Shown in pieces: positions 45,300 to 57,200 of a stretch of DNA of 64,000 nt. The position numbers and the translations under genes are program-made. Every line of letters begins with the position of its first letter. Position 1 is the stretch's first letter. Below the pieces are notes generated by a model. That model worked only from the letters and a program-made list of their open reading frames with translations, searched no databases and had not been told where the DNA came from. This stretch comes from Welwitschia mirabilis (Eukaryota > Gnetophyta > Gnetopsida > Welwitschiales), in contig JBOZIK010000001.1 in the NCBI GenBank assembly GCA_051453625.1, positions 73,370,080 to 73,434,079 on the forward strand, written 5' to 3'.

Positions 45300-48200
45300 C
45301 AAAATGCATTAAATCAACTCATAGTTAATCCTATCCTAGATTGAAAATCTTGGAACTTGTACAAACCAAGTGCTTTTCTTAGAATATCAGCATTTATTCT
45401 AGAGTTGGATAGTGTACTGAAATAATGACTTCATGTTGTATAAGTTTCTATTTTTATGGACTCTTAGACAAAGGTGTTTTATTTTGTCATGATGCACTAG
45501 ATCCTTTACTATGTGAATAAGAAACTAACTATAGACAAATAAATTGGTTGTATTTTTTTGCTTTAAGTTAGTAGGTTTTCTGAACCATTTAATTTCTATA
45601 CATGCTTTGGATATAGCTATATACTTTTCCTTTGTAGAGGATCATGCTATTACTCTCTGATACTTGGATTACCAAGATAACTCCTAAGAACATAATATAT
45701 CTTAATGTTGATAATGAGGTTTTTAATTCTCGATTAAAATCAAATTTAGAATATACTTTATGATAAAATAAGAGCTTTTCTTTGTTTCATCTTTTTTAAG
45801 TATTTTAGGATCCTTATAGCAGATTTAGATGATTAACCTTTCACAAATGAAGATATCTAGATAAAAAGCCAATTACATATAAAATATTAGGTTTAGTATT
45901 AGTAATATAAAGACTAATAACTATTCTTCTATATTTAGTTTCATTTGTTTATTCCAAATCAAAATCTACACATATTTTGTATTATATTCCTAAGAGGTAA
46001 TAGCATCTTTATAATTTTCTAATCCAAATTGCTAAATCTTATCTCCAATGAATTTCTTTTAAGTTAGAAAGATTTTGTTTTTTTTCTATTCAATTTTGAC
46101 ACCAAGATAGAATTTAGCTAATCCTAGATCAAAAATTTTAAGTGCCTCACTTAAATGAATGTTTAAATAATTCACATCTACTTCATTAATACCAATTATT
46201 AACATGTCATCCACATATACCATTATATATGTAGATCTATTCCCATTAGATTTTCTGAACAATGCAACATCTATATCGTGATAGTTAGATAATATAAATT
46301 CAATGATGTTTAAGTAACTAATTATTTTTGTGTACCATGCTCTTAGAGCTTATTTTAGCCCATACAGTGACTTAATTTGTCTATAAGATTTTTGGTCTTT
46401 ACCTTTCATTTTCAAGCCCTTCGTTTGCATTTTATATATATANNNNNNNNNNNNNNNNNNNNNNNNNNNNNNNNNNNNNNNNNNNNNNNNNNNNNNNNNN
46501 NNNNNNNNNNNNNNNNNNNNNNNNNNNNNNNNNNNNNNNNNNNNNNNNNNNNNNNNNNNNNNNNNNNNNNNNNNNNNNNNNNNNNNNNNNNNNNNNNNNN
46601 NNNNNNNNNNNNNNNNNNNNNNNNNNNNNNNNNNNNNNNNNNNNNNNNNNNNNNNNNNNNNNNNNNNNNNNNNNNNNNNNNNNNNNNNNNNNNNNNNNNN
46701 NNNNNNNNNNNNNNNNNNNNNNNNNNNNNNNNNNNNNNNNNNNNNNNNNNNNNNNNNNNNNNNNNNNNNNNNNNNNNNNNNNNNNNNNNNNNNNNNNNNN
46801 NNNNNNNNNNNNNNNNNNNNNNNNNNNNNNNNNNNNNNNNNNNNNNNNNNNNNNNNNNNNNNNNNNNNNNNNNNNNNNNNNNNNNNNNNNNNNNNNNNNN
46901 NNNNNNNNNNNNNNNNNNNNNNNNNNNNNNNNNNNNNNNNNNNNNNNNNNNNNNNNNNNNNNNNNNNNNNNNNNNNNNNNNNNNNNNNNNNNNNNNNNNN
47001 NNNNNNNNNNNNNNNNNNNNNNNNNNNNNNNNNNNNNNNNNNNNNNNNNNNNNNNNNNNNNNNNNNNNNNNNNNNNNNNNNNNNNNNNNNNNNAAGCATG
47101 CTATCAACTTTATACTTAGCTTGTTATGGAAAATCCATTCGTTAGGTAACATGATGTGATGTAATGAAAGATTAACCAACACCCATGACCATGTAGAATG
47201 GCATCTCTAAATGAGATTATTTCAAGATTAAAAGTTAAATGAAGGTCATCTTAATTTTTACAATATGTATGAGATTTCTCTTTGGTTATTAATTTTTCCC
47301 TTTCATCGTCATAGACATCTTATGGTGTAGGTTCTAACAAAGTACATTGTTTTTTTATTTGGGTATAATCAACATTGTTGTGAAGACAATCCAATGATTT
47401 GCTACTAGAACCATGTCCATACATGCTAAATACATAAAATTACTTAATTCTTCTAAGTTGTATAGTGGATAAGCCATGTTAAGTGAAAGAAATTCATAAG
47501 CTGTAAAAGTGATAGATAACACCCGACCCCTACCAAATCTGCATAAGATGAAAGGAAGGACAAAGGCTTGAAAGATCAAGATAAAAATTGCTTTGTAAAG
47601 TTTTAGAAAAAATGACATCACAAGATGTAATCATCTTGCATTACTCATAAGTGTACATATGATTTTTTTTCTAGCTAACTGGATGTCCCACAAAAAAACC
47701 AACGCAAGCGTATGCATGAAGCTTGTCATGATGTTTTCTAGGAACATGAACATAACACTTACATCTAGACACACACAAATGGTTGAGAATCAGCTTATGA
47801 TCATGTCATTTTTAAGCAAAAGATACTTTCTTTTCATAAGTATAACTAATATGGGTATTAAACTATGTGGTACTACTAACTTTATCATATAAATAGGTTT
47901 TGTAACCATTAAATACATTATTAAATGCACCATATCCATTATGATTTGATTAAATCATTGACAATGCCATTCTATTGAGGTGTTTCTAGCATGATTTTAG
48001 GTGTCTAATACCTTTTGAAGTAAGAGATACCTTGAATTTAATTGATGTATATTTACCACCATTATCAAAGTGGAAACACTTAATCTTAAATTCATTTTTT
48101 TCCCCTATTTTCACTTTGAAAATATTTAAAGCAAGGGATTTAGATCCCATAAAATACACCCAAGTCATATGTGAAAAATCATCTATAAAGGATATGAAAT

Positions 48201-49600
48201 ACCAATATCCTTAGAGTGTAGGAATTAACATAGAACCACAGAGATCATTGTGAATAAGTAGAAGCTTTCAATTAGCATCTCAATTACTAGCTGAAATGTG
48301 ATGTCAAGTTGCTTTATTCATTATACATGCTTTACACTGAGAAACAAAATGTGGAACATAAGGTAGAAGCCAATGTCCATTCTCACATATCACATTCAAA
48401 GAAGGGGGATTAAGACATTCTAAGCAAAAATGCCATAATAGTGATGGTAAAATATCTTCTTATGAAATATTACAACCAATCTTATGCATACCAATACATC
48501 CTTGAAGATCCAGTATTTTTCCATCCATGTATCTTTTCATAAGAAGATTCTGAAAAGTACCAAAAATATATATGGAATCCTTTATCATGGAAATAAAATA
48601 ACCTTCTTAAATAGATTGAAAAAGGAGAGAGAATGAGATCTTAAATATGGAACCTACAAATTATAAGAGATCATTCACTATAAGAGAGAAGGAAACTGAG
48701 ATGTAATTAAACCATAACCTTCTATAGAAACTAGAATTTTATATGCCAAATAGACTTAACTCAGTTGCACTATGAAATTATTAAGTAGTCACATCTATAA
48801 GTAAGATGATTAGTTGCACTAGTATTAAGAATTCAAGACTCATCATGATGTATGTATTCATCCATACATGCAAATTTGAAGTATTGAAAAACTGAGAATT
48901 AGAATCATCAGTAATTTCATTTTCCTTAGGAGTAGCTTTGAGTTTTTCCTAATGTATTTGACAATTATTAGTGGTATGATCTTATCTTCCATAATGTGAA
49001 CATCAATATCTATTCTTATTTAAAGTAGTATTGTTTTGATGTGGTTTCTTCTTCAGTTGAAATTAATGTTATTGAGTAAATGGAGTTGATTGTTGTTTTG
49101 TAAGATCTTTACTCTGTCATGTTTTCTAGCATTAGAAGAAGAGCATTTGATCAAAATGTATTTTGCTAGACAAGATCAACGATGAGGGTGTGAGATTTTA
49201 AATGCAACATCAAAGGATGAGGAGCTAGTAAAGTTAAAGTATGCTTTGGTAGTAATAAAATCCTTGCTAAGTATATCAAAGGTCATTTGTAGTAGTTGGC
49301 TACTACCATGTAGCAACATAATGTAACTAGTAGAAACAAATCCTCCAAACAACATCTAACCAAGACAACATAATGGATGTAAACTTGGTTTTATAGGTCA
49401 ATTTTAGCAACCTTTAACTTGATAAAATAATTTATACAATAAGTTATCACGTCTTACGTTTATCCTAATGCAAAGTATTTGTACCTATAATGATACTGAT
49501 TAAATCCAAATAATTCTTTAAATAGAATGTATCCTACAATGTAAGGAAGTTGGTGTAACTTGTCTTACTTTAATATAGCAACTTTTTTATGCTACGAAGC
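45300..49600 (-). pseudogene. Ty1/copia remnant (gag to RNase H), minus strand
   Basis: Minus-strand order. Gag zinc knuckle 49002-48961 (C-S-H-Y...H...C, with the second Cys changed to Tyr). Integrase core 48168-47986 ('WVYFMGSKS', 'KCFHFDNGGKYTS'). Integrase C-terminal part about 47800-47600 ('CYVHVPRKHHDKLHAY'). RT: 'QIKSLYGLK' near 46390, then 'ALRAWYTKI' and the catalytic YVDD ('VYVDDMLIIG') near 46220-46190, ending 'FYLGVKIE' at about 46100. RNase H near 45680-45590 ('STKEKYIAISKAC'). The N-terminal half of RT falls in the 46443-47093 gap. Stops are frequent and no LTRs were recognised. It is not the SIRE-like family of the other copies. Confidence 0.8.
46443..47093. other. Assembly gap (651 N)
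   Basis: Run of N inside the copia RT region. Long open frames reported across it are only N. Confidence 0.99.
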
Positions 49601-49689
49601 CATAGATTTTCACATGATTTTAATTAATTTGTTATTTATGAACCTCCAAGCAATCTCTTCATCCTAATTCTAAAGAGCAACATGTGCTT

Positions 49690-49751
49690 TCCCAAAAAAC
49701 CAAAAAAAAAGGAAACAAAAAAGAAAAAAAGGAAATAAAGAAAAAAACACA
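49690..49751. repeat. A-rich low-complexity tract
   Basis: A/G-rich runs ('ccaaaaaaaaagg', 'gaaaaaaagg') immediately upstream of the LINE fragment. Confidence 0.7.
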
Positions 49752-50699
49752 CTGTCAAAATCATTTATGCACATGATAGAGATGAACAGATCATTTTATC
49801 AAGGATTCCCCTTAGCACCATATCTTTATATCATGGTTGCAAATGCTTTGGAGTTTCTTATTAACTATAGAGTAAATTTAGGCTTCTTTCATGGCTTCTT
49901 ACTTCTAAATTCTAATAATCAATTATCCAACTATTATTTTATAGATGAGTCTTTTTTTTAATCCGAGATACTTCATAATCTACTTATGATTCACTTCATT
50001 GCTTGGATATCTTTTGTAAAGCTTCTGGCTCTTGTATTAATTAAGAAAATCTCTTGTATTAATTAAGAAAATCAACTTACTTTAAAACAAATATGAATCA
50101 ATCTTTACATTAGTTACCATGAAGACGATTAGAATCGAATGAGACTTTCAACCTTCTTGGAATTTCCTTTGGCGTTAATGTCTTTGGTCATCAATTATGG
50201 CAGTTGATCTTTGAAAAAATCAAACGAAATATTTATGACTGGCCCTCCAAGAAGATTACTCTTGCGAGAAGGGCTCCTATGTATGAAAAATTTCTTGCTT
50301 CATATCATAGTTACTATTCTTCCTATCTGGTGCCTTAGAATAGTACTTTCTCAAAATTTTCTAAATGGTTCAAGGATTTCTTATGACAAGGAAACTTAAG
50401 TGCTAAAGGCTTTAAGAAGGTTGCTTGGGATATCTATTGTAGACTTGGAATCCAAGCTAGGTTCAAAACTCCTTCATTATCTCACCAGGGACAAGCTTGT
50501 GCATCTCAATGGATGGTTCAGGCCTATAAAGAAAATGAACTAAGAAAACTACTAGTTTATAATTTTATCCGCAGTGGTAAAATTAGTGGGTTATCCAATT
50601 GGAAAAGTATATCCTTTCAAAATTTAACTCTATCAAAGTCCAAAGTTTGCAATTTGGGATGCCTAATGTTCTGTGAATGTTTTTGTTATAAAAACCCAA

Positions 50700-50743
<44 letters not shown>

Positions 50744-51685
50744 ATATACAAGTGGCAGCATAGCCTTATAGCATTCCTCCTTAAATCTTACAAATACTCA
50801 ATTGGGTAGAAGAACAACTTTTTGTTTTCTTTGAAATAGATGAGCAGCTTTACATGATGTTTGGCATCTAGAAGCTACCTAGTCATTATCTTAGAATGTT
50901 ATAGAAGAGAGATTGAATCTTTCAAATTCCTTACAAAACTGGTATCAGACACACATTGCTTTTTTGTTTTCAAGAATGTTCTTCATTCTTATGTATTTAG
51001 TAAATTGGAGCTAGCCTTAAGATAAGCATTTTGAAGATTACTCTGGCAATCTAGGGCACATTGCTTCTTCACTTCATAATTTAAAGTTATCCAAATTATT
51101 AAGTATGTGAAATTTGTTGTTTGATATATATTATAATTGTAGCAGAGTGGGAACACCAAGTGCCCTCCAAGATGGACTATTTTATGTGGTGCTTCTATTA
51201 GCAAGGTCTTCTTTTGGGTCCTGTCTTTGTCATTTGGGTATTAATAATACTCAATGTCATCATTGTAATACAAAGGACACTTTCCTACATGCTTTTTAGA
51301 ATTGCAAAGTTATAGCTTTATGTTAGGATTGTCTTTAAATAAGGTTGGTTGGCATCAAATTTTGTAAGACTCTACATTTTGTAGGGAGGGAGTTTCTACT
51401 TCAACTAGAATACAAACTTTATGGAATGCTCTAAAAAGTTTATTTCTTTTTAAATATGGAAACTTCTAAATATTAAAATTTTTGACAGTATTGTTAAAGG
51501 ATCCTTTCTTATGTCTCTTAGGTTCAATCATGTTTCATCACTAGCCTTTACTTTATGAAATAATTCCTCCTCTCTTGTTTATTGGATATATTTAGAATGT
51601 GAAAAATGGCTCCTTTCTTTAAAGTTATGTAAGTTATATTGCTTTCTACTAACTAATGAAATCTTTTTCCAAGTAAAAAAAAAAA
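49752..51685 (+). pseudogene. 5'-truncated LINE (non-LTR retrotransposon) remnant
   Basis: Starts inside the RT domain: 49767-49961 contains 'YQGFPLAPYLYIMVANALEFLI', the LINE RT motif around RQGCPLAPY, with the ADD region diverged ('YYFIDESFF'). Following frames show 'LLGISFG' and a linker with 'QACASQWMVQAYKENELRKLL'. 51114-51299 holds the zinc-binding zf-RVT domain ('CHHCNTKDTFLHAF' then N-C). It ends in a poly(A) run at 51674-51685. Starting within RT and ending in poly(A) is the usual 5'-truncated LINE structure. The frame is broken by stops and contains an inserted (AG)n tract. Confidence 0.8.
50701..50742 (+). repeat. (GA)n microsatellite
   Basis: An A-run followed by about sixteen GA units, inside the LINE fragment. 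Confidence 0.97.
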
Positions 51686-51736
51686 TCATGTGATTTTGGT
51701 GTGACCCTTTTTAAGTTTTCTGAAATTCTATAGTTA

Positions 51737-51878
51737 GTACCACCTTTAATGAAGAAGAGGGTTTCCTCTCAAATCCTATAAAAAGTACCACACTAATGGA
51801 GTACCACCCTAATGAAGAAGAGGATTTCTCTCAAAATCCTATAAAAAGTACCAATCTAATGAAGTAGAGGGTTTTCTG
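51737..51878. repeat. Short tandem repeat (three partial units, ~45-70 bp)
   Basis: 'agtaccac...taatgaagaagaggg/att', 'tcctataaaaagtacca' and 'ctaatg(a/g)ag' recur three times just after the LINE end. There is no coding frame. Confidence 0.75.
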
Positions 51879-52203
51879 TGTTAGGAGAGAATGTTAATGA
51901 GAGTGCTAAGAGAGGAGGTACCAGTAGCAGGTGCAGAAGGCTTGTTGCCTTGTCTGGCTCATGATCTCTGTTTCTTTAGAAGTAAGATGTTTTACTGTTC
52001 TCTCACAAATGCAGGTGTAAAAAAGATTGTGCTACATACAATTTCTTTAGTGTATTTTTCCCCAGGAAGTTTTATATGAAAATGGTTTAACCACGAAGAC
52101 AAGAAAAAGCATATACAGTTAAAAACCAATCGAAGCTCCTACACCCAAGTATAAACTCCAGTTCTGTTTTAGTCTAAAGGTTCAAGTTCTGTCTTGTGCA
52201 CTT

Positions 52204-52388
52204 TAATCATATGTCTTGAAAATGGCAATCTCCAATGAATCTAGGAGAGTTCGCATAGCATTCTAACTACAAAGCACTTACGTGCACAATTTATTAATCA
52301 TATGTATTAAAAATGGCAATCTCCAATGAAACTAAGAGAGTTCGCATAGCATTCTAACTACAAAGCAATTACATGCACAATTTATTAT
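52204..52388. repeat. Tandem duplication, ~92-bp unit
   Basis: Two adjacent copies of a block starting 'taatcatatgt' and containing 'aatggcaatctccaatgaa' and 'gttcgcatagcattctaac', about 92 bases apart and differing at roughly seven positions. It lies downstream of the kinesin gene. Confidence 0.9.
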
Positions 52389-53921
52389 GCTGAAGGACAT
52401 AAATTATGGGTAGGATGCAAAAGCGTTAAAAATATGTAACTGACAACTGAAAATTAAATTACTTCACAAAATAGAGCAGTCTAAACAGCTTTCTATCTCC
52501 TATTAAATGAGGTGTACAAATGAAATGCACATCACAAGTTTGAAATGTGTATACGACGTGTCATCGCCCCAATGTATGCAGTACACAAATTTAATAGGAC
52601 TGGGAGGCGGTTTAGCTTCTTCGTCACGAAACAAGTTACAACGTAGAAGATGATATGACGTCAAGCCTATCAAAAACATCTATGATTAAAAACTTGAAAG
52701 GGAAGGTCAATCGACAGAAAGATCAAAGTTCTGAAGCGGACGAAACTTAATTAGTTGTTACTCTCAAACAGAGAATAAAAGAGTGCATCGTCTGCAACGC
52801 AAACACGAACAGTTCACGATTGGTATATACCTTTTCAAATTTTTAAGATACCGCAATCTTTTTAACTACATTCCTTTGACCACTTCCTTCACCGTTTCCT
52901 GTAAATACGGGTAAGAGAAGGAATTGCATGAGGGGAAAGCATAAGCATTTCCTGAATTGATGTACATTCCCAAATTCTCAAGAGCATAGTTTTTATTACA
53001 TCACTTTTACCATTTCCTTCACCTTTTTGGTGAAGTTACAAACATAATCTGCAGCGTTCAGCGGGCCAGGGGAAGGGAAGAAATTATAGGTACATACCCT
53101 AACAAAATTAACAATCATCAAGAGGCCTTAATCGAACGATTATGTATTTCGAGTAGGCCATCAATAGAAACATATTTCATGAATCAAGTACAAAATCTTT
53201 AGTTACAAAGAGTTTGGAACGGTGAAGGGCGACAAGCTTCCCCAGCCGAAAGTGGCCAGCTTTGTATCTGAAAGCACATAATAGAACTATGTAAGTTTCA
53301 ATATTGAAAAGGACGAAAAATAAACATTCAGCTGAAGCTATCTCAGCAAATATCCCAAAAAAAATGACAGATTTGTATGTCATTTGATGCTGTTATCGTG
53401 ACGGAAAATATGTGTTCAAGCTCAAATCAAAAATTTGANNNNNNNNNNNNNNNNNNNNNNNNNNNNNNNNNNNNNNNNNNNNNNNNNNNNNNNNNNNNNN
53501 NNNNNNNNNNNNNNNNNNNNNNNNNNNNNNNNNNNNNNATTTGATAACATTTCGATAGGACGAAACAATTTTGCGAGTCTTGTGAAGGAAGCGTCTTGAA
53601 GTTCGTCTAAGCGACCCTCAAGAAAATGGACAGATATCTTTTGATACCCACCTCAACCGAGAGAACAGGCATGATTTCTATCACAGTAAAAAATTTCCTG
53701 CATGTGTTTATATAGTGGTTACAGGGAGAAAATTCCATGACGCAGAGAATAGATAATAAATGGAACTTCTTGTGATTTTATAAGCTAAAGATGAAACTTT
53801 GCTATCAACGTTTGCCAATTCCGTAGTAAACACAGCAAGATCAACTTCTGTTTTATAATTCTAATAGGCTAACATAGGAACAATGAAGAAAATACCAGCA
53901 GCGTTAGATCTCCTTGAAATA
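52389..53921 (-). other. Sequence downstream of the kinesin stop (3' UTR and flank)
   Basis: Base composition is less AT-rich than in the transposon zone and more like the gene. The minus-strand 3' UTR must begin at 53921, but I cannot place its end. An AG acceptor-like site near 53272 is followed by 'YKAGHFRLGK' in one frame, which could be a spliced UTR exon or chance. A 100-N gap lies at 53439-53538. No other gene is supported. Confidence 0.4.
53439..53538. other. Assembly gap (100 N, unknown size)
   Basis: Placeholder gap just downstream of the kinesin coding region. 'atttga' occurs on both flanks, too short to prove an overlap. Confidence 0.95.
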
Positions 53922-54291
53922 TCAAGAGGTGAAGGCAATGATCCTGTCTTGAATCTTAGTGCGGCAAAGAGGGCATTCAGCACAGGCTACTGCACATGGC
54001 TTGCACACTGTACAACGAAAGTGAGAAATTATAAGCTAGCAGTTTCAGTAACTGAATGTTACTTATTTCAATTGACGTGTCAACAAAAAATCGATTTTTT
54101 CTTTTTCAAAAATACGACAATGTTCTCCCTAGCTACTTACAGCAGAAATGTCTGCAAGGAAGCAGCACCGCTGCTGTTGGAGCTTCAAAGCACACTTTAC
54201 AAACATGTGAAGAATTTTCATCGGCCTTTGTTTCTTCGCCACTTGCGGATTCGCGTTCTCTTACTTTCTCTAATTTTTCTTGCATTCGAGC
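53922..54291 (-). other. C-terminal RING finger (C3HC4) of the kinesin, split by an intron
   Basis: Exon 54291-54141 gives C-K-V-C, PCRH and F-C; exon 54007-53922 gives C-K-P-C and C-P-L-C, followed by the last residues IIAFTS. All eight metal ligands of a C3HC4 RING are present. The intron (54140-54008) falls inside a Leu codon between the fifth and sixth ligands. RING fingers usually recruit ubiquitin-conjugating enzymes; whether this one does is not known from sequence. Confidence 0.88.
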
Positions 54292-57200
54292 CTGTAAGAA
54301 ACAAAGAAAGTACGTATAAGCAAATCATATGACTACAAGGCTAATGCATGCCCCTGATCTCAGCTTTCGGACTGAAAGCATACTTCTATTATAAACGTGC
54401 CTAACGCACACCATCCAAACAGTAACAACCAAATTAGTAGACACCAAAGCAGGTTCACAAAGTTCTCCAAGCTCAAGTTTCTGACGTATATGCTATGACG
54501 ACGTAGACAGAATCGTATTATTTCATTCATCTCGAGTTTAGACTTTACTAACAGGGACTGATATAATGATAGTAGGCACGAAGAAAAACGAAAAAAGAAC
54601 GTAAGCAAATTTTAAGACCTTCGCTTGGCAGAGCTTTGTCAATGCTTCCACGTGAAGAGACTGAAGATCCTCCAACGCGGTAAGTTCAAGCCCATCAAGA
54701 TTCTCACTCTAACAATAAAAACATGCTAGTTAACAAATCATAAGCTCATGACGTATTTTTAAATGGACTCGATATGTAAAACCATTCTTCTTGCAGTAGG
54801 GGCATGTGGAAGCGAGTAATCCGATAAGATATAGGGCAATAAAGAACTTCAAAGCTAATACCTTCAGCCGTGCGATAAGTGCCACTAGCTCCGCTATTCG
54901 TTTCTTCTCGTCATTTAGACTCTTTCTTAGTTGTTCTGCCGATTCGCCTTCCTTATGCTCCTCTGTCTTGTTGACATCGTCATTAGTTTTGAGTACATTT
55001 GGAGTGTTATTTTCTTCGTCTGCTTTCATCTGTGCGTCTGCCACCCTCTCCTTTTTCATTTTTGCAACAAGAACCCACATTCCCGCTAAATCGTTTTCTA
55101 GATCTTTCTCTCTTCTTTTCAACTCATCAATAGTTTTCTGATATTCTGTTTCCATATTTTCTTTTTCGGCCAAAGCAGCCTCAAGGACAGTTTCCCTTTC
55201 TTTATGCGCATGTATCTCCCTTCTTGTATCGTCCAGTTCAATGATCAACGAATCGATATCATCATATCCATCAGAAGATCTCGGATTGCTGCCAACCCTA
55301 GGTTTTCTCATCCTGCTATCAGGACCCTTGCGCTGACCTGCTCCTGTTAGTTTATGTGATGGCCCACGAGTGATAGAAGCTTCTTGAAGCGATGCAACTT
55401 CTTTTGTGAGCTTGGAATTCTGAAAAGAAAGCTTTGTGCATTCTTCAGCTAGGATTTTCAGTTCCACAGCAGCAGCAGAGGCCAACTCCTTAGCATATGA
55501 TGCTTCCTCCGAAAGCTTTTGGCATTGAACTTGCAGACCATCGTTCTCCTCATTCAATCTGACGTTCTCTTGCTTAACCTTCTCAAGCTCAACAGACTAT
55601 CACAGTGAAAAAAGATAACATTATAAATAACGGCACACTATTTTAGACAGCATGATTCGGAGTTATTTTGTCATTTAAACGATTAAACAAGAAGAAAATA
55701 ACGAAGAGAAATTTTCACTTTTGTTTTTCCTATGCTGAGATTGATAACCTTGTTGTATGCACGAAAAATTGGTATAATAATCACCTGTACAAGAATTTGA
55801 CTTCGTAATTCCTCCGAATTTTCCAATTTGGCAGAGTCAACAGCAGTTAAAGTGTTCTCATTTACAGTAAAGCTGGGAAGCTGTGCCGCTGCCTTCTCGG
55901 GTCCCAAACCATGCTTTTGGCGCAAGGAGGCTATAGTTTCCTGTAGTTGTTTGTTTTCCAGTTCCTGCAACGTCCAATGCACGCCAAATAGATATGACAT
56001 CAGGGAACAAATTACAATATTCAAAATGCATCAAAAATATGTATCATGAAGGCAAGTCCAACGGAGACCCTAGAAACTTTCTCCTCGTTTTATAGGCATG
56101 CCAACGCTCAAGGGAAAAAAATATCTTACCGCAAATTTAGTAACTCAACAAACAATTTACCTTTGCTTGGAGTCTCTCCTGAAGGACCCGATTGTCTGCT
56201 GATTTTATCTGCATTCAAATTCAAGATACGTAAGAAGATACCTATGAGGATAGTTAATCTAGATTAGACAGATTAAGACAGCTAGATGTTTTCTTACCTC
56301 CAATTCAAAAGCTTTTTCGTTACATTGACTCATCAGCTTGGTTACTGTCTGCAACGCAGGTTCATAAGAAAGCGTTACCATGCAAAACTAAAATTCCAAA
56401 ATAAAAATCTAGTGTCATTGTGAAACATGAACAGCTCAAGAACTGTATGCATGCATCCTCAAATTGACCCTGTTATCAACGTTCCATTTGAAATTTTCGA
56501 TATTAAACAAGGACCTGTTGCATCTCAGAAGGCGATGCATTGTTTGCAATAGAATCGCTTGTTCCAGCTATTTTCTGCTCCAAAACTTTCATTTGTTGCT
56601 TCTTCTCTTCGATATCTCTCTCCACTTTTTGAATTTGTTGCTACGTATAGAGCTAAGAGTTAGACGTGAAACATAAAACAGAATAGATGCAGAACATCGC
56701 AAATAAGAAAGAATCAGAGAGAAAAGAATCAATATAGATGCAAATTAAACAAAGTAGATCGATAGGATACTTGAACTTTACTGTCCTCCGGATTAGTTGC
56801 AGCTTGTTCAGAAAGCCGCTTTAGGGTACTTGTGTTGAATGCAACTTCACCAGCAAGAACCTTAACTTGTTCTATGAGAAGATCCATTTGATCAGATGCA
56901 GTTGTGCCTGTCTGTGATCATGAATTCAAAGCACAGCATTGAAACAGAGTCGAGAGAATGCAAATGATACTAGCCAAAGAAAAATTATGCAATTAGACTG
57001 CAGGCCAACAGCCAACCAAAATCAATATAAATCCTTTGTTGACTACGTATGGAGGATCCAACATATATATCATAGTGGGATTCTTGTTGCCACGAAAATC
57101 AACTTTTCAGTTCACATCCATAATAACTTCCTCAGATTGATAAGTTGTTCTCACATGAGCATAAGGTGTATCAAACAAGTAATACTGAAGGCCAGGCATT

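Noticed and set aside
47355-47621. 88-codon minus-strand hydrophobic open frame as a separate gene
   Set aside because: It lies in the integrase-RT interval of the minus-strand copia remnant, and adjacent frames match copia integrase C-terminal sequence.
53883-54332. Plus-strand open frames over 53883-54332
   Set aside because: Shadows of the two RING exons and the intron between them. The minus strand shows the eight RING ligands and proper splice sites.
54806-55141. Plus-strand 111-codon Ser/Phe-rich open frame
   Set aside because: Antisense shadow of the large kinesin coiled-coil exon.
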